From assembly GCA_947475445.1 (NCBI GenBank), contig CANJLC010000002.1, forward strand, positions 186,001 to 250,000: DNA of 64,000 bases, written 5' to 3'. The translations under genes and the position numbers were made by a program. The DNA is from Alphaproteobacteria bacterium. Lineage in GTDB: Bacteria; Pseudomonadota; Alphaproteobacteria; Micropepsales; Micropepsaceae. This document shows positions 63,149 through 64,000 of this stretch, piece by piece; position 1 is the stretch's first letter, and each line of letters starts with the position of its first letter. Below the pieces are notes generated by a model. It was not told the origin of the DNA. It worked only from the letters and a program-made list of their open reading frames with translations, and searched no databases.

Positions 63149-63379
63149 ATGGAAAAGAACAACACCAGCTCTGCGAACAGGAAACCGGCCGACACCGCGC
63201 GTTCCCAGCAGACGCCCGAGGATGCGATTGATTTGCATCGCCAGGCGGACCGTTGCCGCCGCCTTGCCCGCAGCATCGGCGACCAGCCGACCGTCGACCT
63301 GCTCAACCATCTGGCCGATGATTACGAACGCATGGCGTCGGAGCTCGACATCAAGGGCATCCTCGACACGAGGCATTGA
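63149..63379 (+). CDS. Small stress-associated protein with a helical RCRRLARS domain
   Basis: 76 residues starting MEKNNTSSANRKPADTARSQ. The C-terminal half is an amphipathic helical domain (ADRCRRLARSIGDQPTVDLL, NHLADDYERMASEL) seen in many small alphaproteobacterial proteins. The start lies directly behind an EcfG-type promoter. Cytosolic, no catalytic motif. Function unknown, stress-linked by promoter. Confidence 0.75.
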   Translation: MEKNNTSSANRKPADTARSQQTPEDAIDLHRQADRCRRLARSIGDQPTVDLLNHLADDYERMASELDIKGILDTRH

Positions 63380-63532
63380 CCCAGAGCGATGCCGATTGAT
63401 GCGCCGATGCGCGCCATGCCGGCCGCTCGTCATCGCCCTGCACCAGCGGCAGGTGCGGCATTGGTTCCAGCCCGCTGAAGCCGTCGCCAAAGCCGTCACC
63501 CATCCCGAACGTGACGCCTGCCACCGCGGCGG

Positions 63533-63557
63533 GGAACGGGCGCCGCCGGGATTGGTT
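63533..63557 (+). promoter_or_regulatory. EcfG-type promoter
   Basis: GGAAC (63533-63537), a 16-base spacer and GGTT (63554-63557), one mismatch from CGTT, 29 bp before the next ATG, which has AAAGGA upstream. Confidence 0.6.
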
Positions 63558-63586
63558 GTCTCCTGACACCGCGAAAGGACCGCAGC

Positions 63587-63790
63587 ATGGCGACCAACGA
63601 GAACAAGAGCAGCCACGAAAGTTCCATCCACCAGGACCAGACGGCCAAGGCCAAGCAGCAGGCGCAGCAGCAAAAGCAGGATGCCCGGCAGCAAAAGGCC
63701 CATCATGACGAGCCCCATGGCGACAATCATGACGGCAGCAAGAGCGAAGATGGCCGCGGCGACAGCGGCCTCAAGGGCAGCGCCGCCTGA
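63587..63790 (+). CDS. 67-residue hydrophilic disordered protein
   Basis: Almost no hydrophobic residues: MATNENKSSHESSIHQDQTA, then Gln/Lys-rich (KAKQQAQQQKQDARQQK), then His/Asp/Gly-rich. The composition is that of a desiccation- or stress-type hydrophilin. It follows an EcfG-type promoter and good ribosome site. The function is inference. Confidence 0.62.
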   Translation: MATNENKSSHESSIHQDQTAKAKQQAQQQKQDARQQKAHHDEPHGDNHDGSKSEDGRGDSGLKGSAA

Positions 63791-63812
63791 TCACGATTCG
63801 GGCTTGAGAGAT

Positions 63813-63841
63813 GGGCGTGGCCGCAACCAGCGGTCACGCCC
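63813..63841. terminator. Hairpin between convergent genes
   Basis: GGGCGTGGCCGC / GCGGTCACGCCC, 12 bp with one G-T pair and a 5-base loop. No T-run on either side, so the terminator role is uncertain. Confidence 0.4.
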
Positions 63842-63858
63842 AACCTTTACCAGCCACG

Positions 63859-64000
63859 CTAGGGCAAGTCGCCCATGGGCCATGAGCCCTTGAGGGCGCA
63901 AAGTTTATCGCCCAGCTTGTTGGTCACGCCGCCCATCACCGGCTGGGCAACGGACTCGGGCTTTTTCTGCCAGTCCGCCGCGACCGCGGTGCCACCCTTG
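63859..64000 (-). CDS. Unknown protein, C-terminal fragment only (runs off the window)
   Basis: An open minus-strand frame enters from the right edge and stops at TAG 63859. The visible end reads VAADWQKKPESVAQPVMGG then VTNKLGDKLCALKGSWPMGDLP. Too little is present to assign a family. Confidence 0.55.
   Translation of the reverse strand, partial: KGGTAVAADWQKKPESVAQPVMGGVTNKLGDKLCALKGSWPMGDLP

Overview
The window reads as chromosomal DNA of a high-GC alphaproteobacterium. Supporting signs are the hisS-hisZ-hisG cluster with a short HisG, the kdsD-lptC-lptA-lptB-rpoN-ptsN block, the hsp20-DUF1150 pair, an HWE-family sensor kinase, several GGAAC-N16-CGTT (EcfG-type) promoters, and a tRNA-His that lacks an encoded G-1 and has A73. 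No phage, insertion sequence, CRISPR array or plasmid backbone is visible. Genus is not resolvable from the sequence alone.

Layout. 0-9 kb: a peptide/oligopeptide ABC uptake locus (two OppA-like binding proteins, a PotD-like binding protein, two permeases, a fused dual ATPase), with a GT7-like glycosyltransferase and two small secreted paralogues inserted. 9-13 kb: an outer-membrane barrel protein, a structured-RNA candidate, tRNA-His, two divergent cytochromes c around a perfect FNR/FixK box, and a small stress-type operon behind an EcfG-type promoter. 13-20 kb: a penicillin-acylase-like hydrolase, SbmA/BacA, an exported M20 hydrolase and 3-oxoacid CoA-transferase. 20-30 kb: histidine genes with HisRS, an M48 protease, queG, a GST-like protein, mtgA, uppP, an NDUFA9-like reductase and tRNA-Leu.

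31.6-43.8 kb is the most distinctive region: a same-strand array of five TonB-receptor-like paralogues (copy 1 frameshifted), two paralogous four-cysteine secreted proteins directly behind them, and a 3' relic of a sixth receptor. It runs into a decaying stretch: cspA, a transglutaminase split by an in-frame stop, and the C-terminal relic of an OGT/SPINDLY-like protein. 45-52 kb carries glycerate kinase, a divergent HWE kinase/response-regulator pair with back-to-back EcfG-type promoters, a sulfatase-modifying-factor-like protein, an HxlR regulator with its divergent FMN reductase, a TolA/TonB-like protein and a TMEM175-type channel. 52-58 kb is LPS export plus sigma-54 and EIIA-Ntr. 58-64 kb has a cyclophilin, small heat-shock genes, a PabB-PabC fusion, a GMC oxidoreductase with a Tat-type partner, and two small genes each behind an EcfG-type promoter.

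Themes: (i) envelope import and biogenesis (ABC, SbmA, TonB-like receptors, Lpt, UppP, MtgA); (ii) a scattered general-stress regulon recognisable from promoter sequence; (iii) gene duplication followed by decay at the receptor array. Promoter, terminator and structure calls come from reading by eye; family assignments come from motif recognition without database searches.
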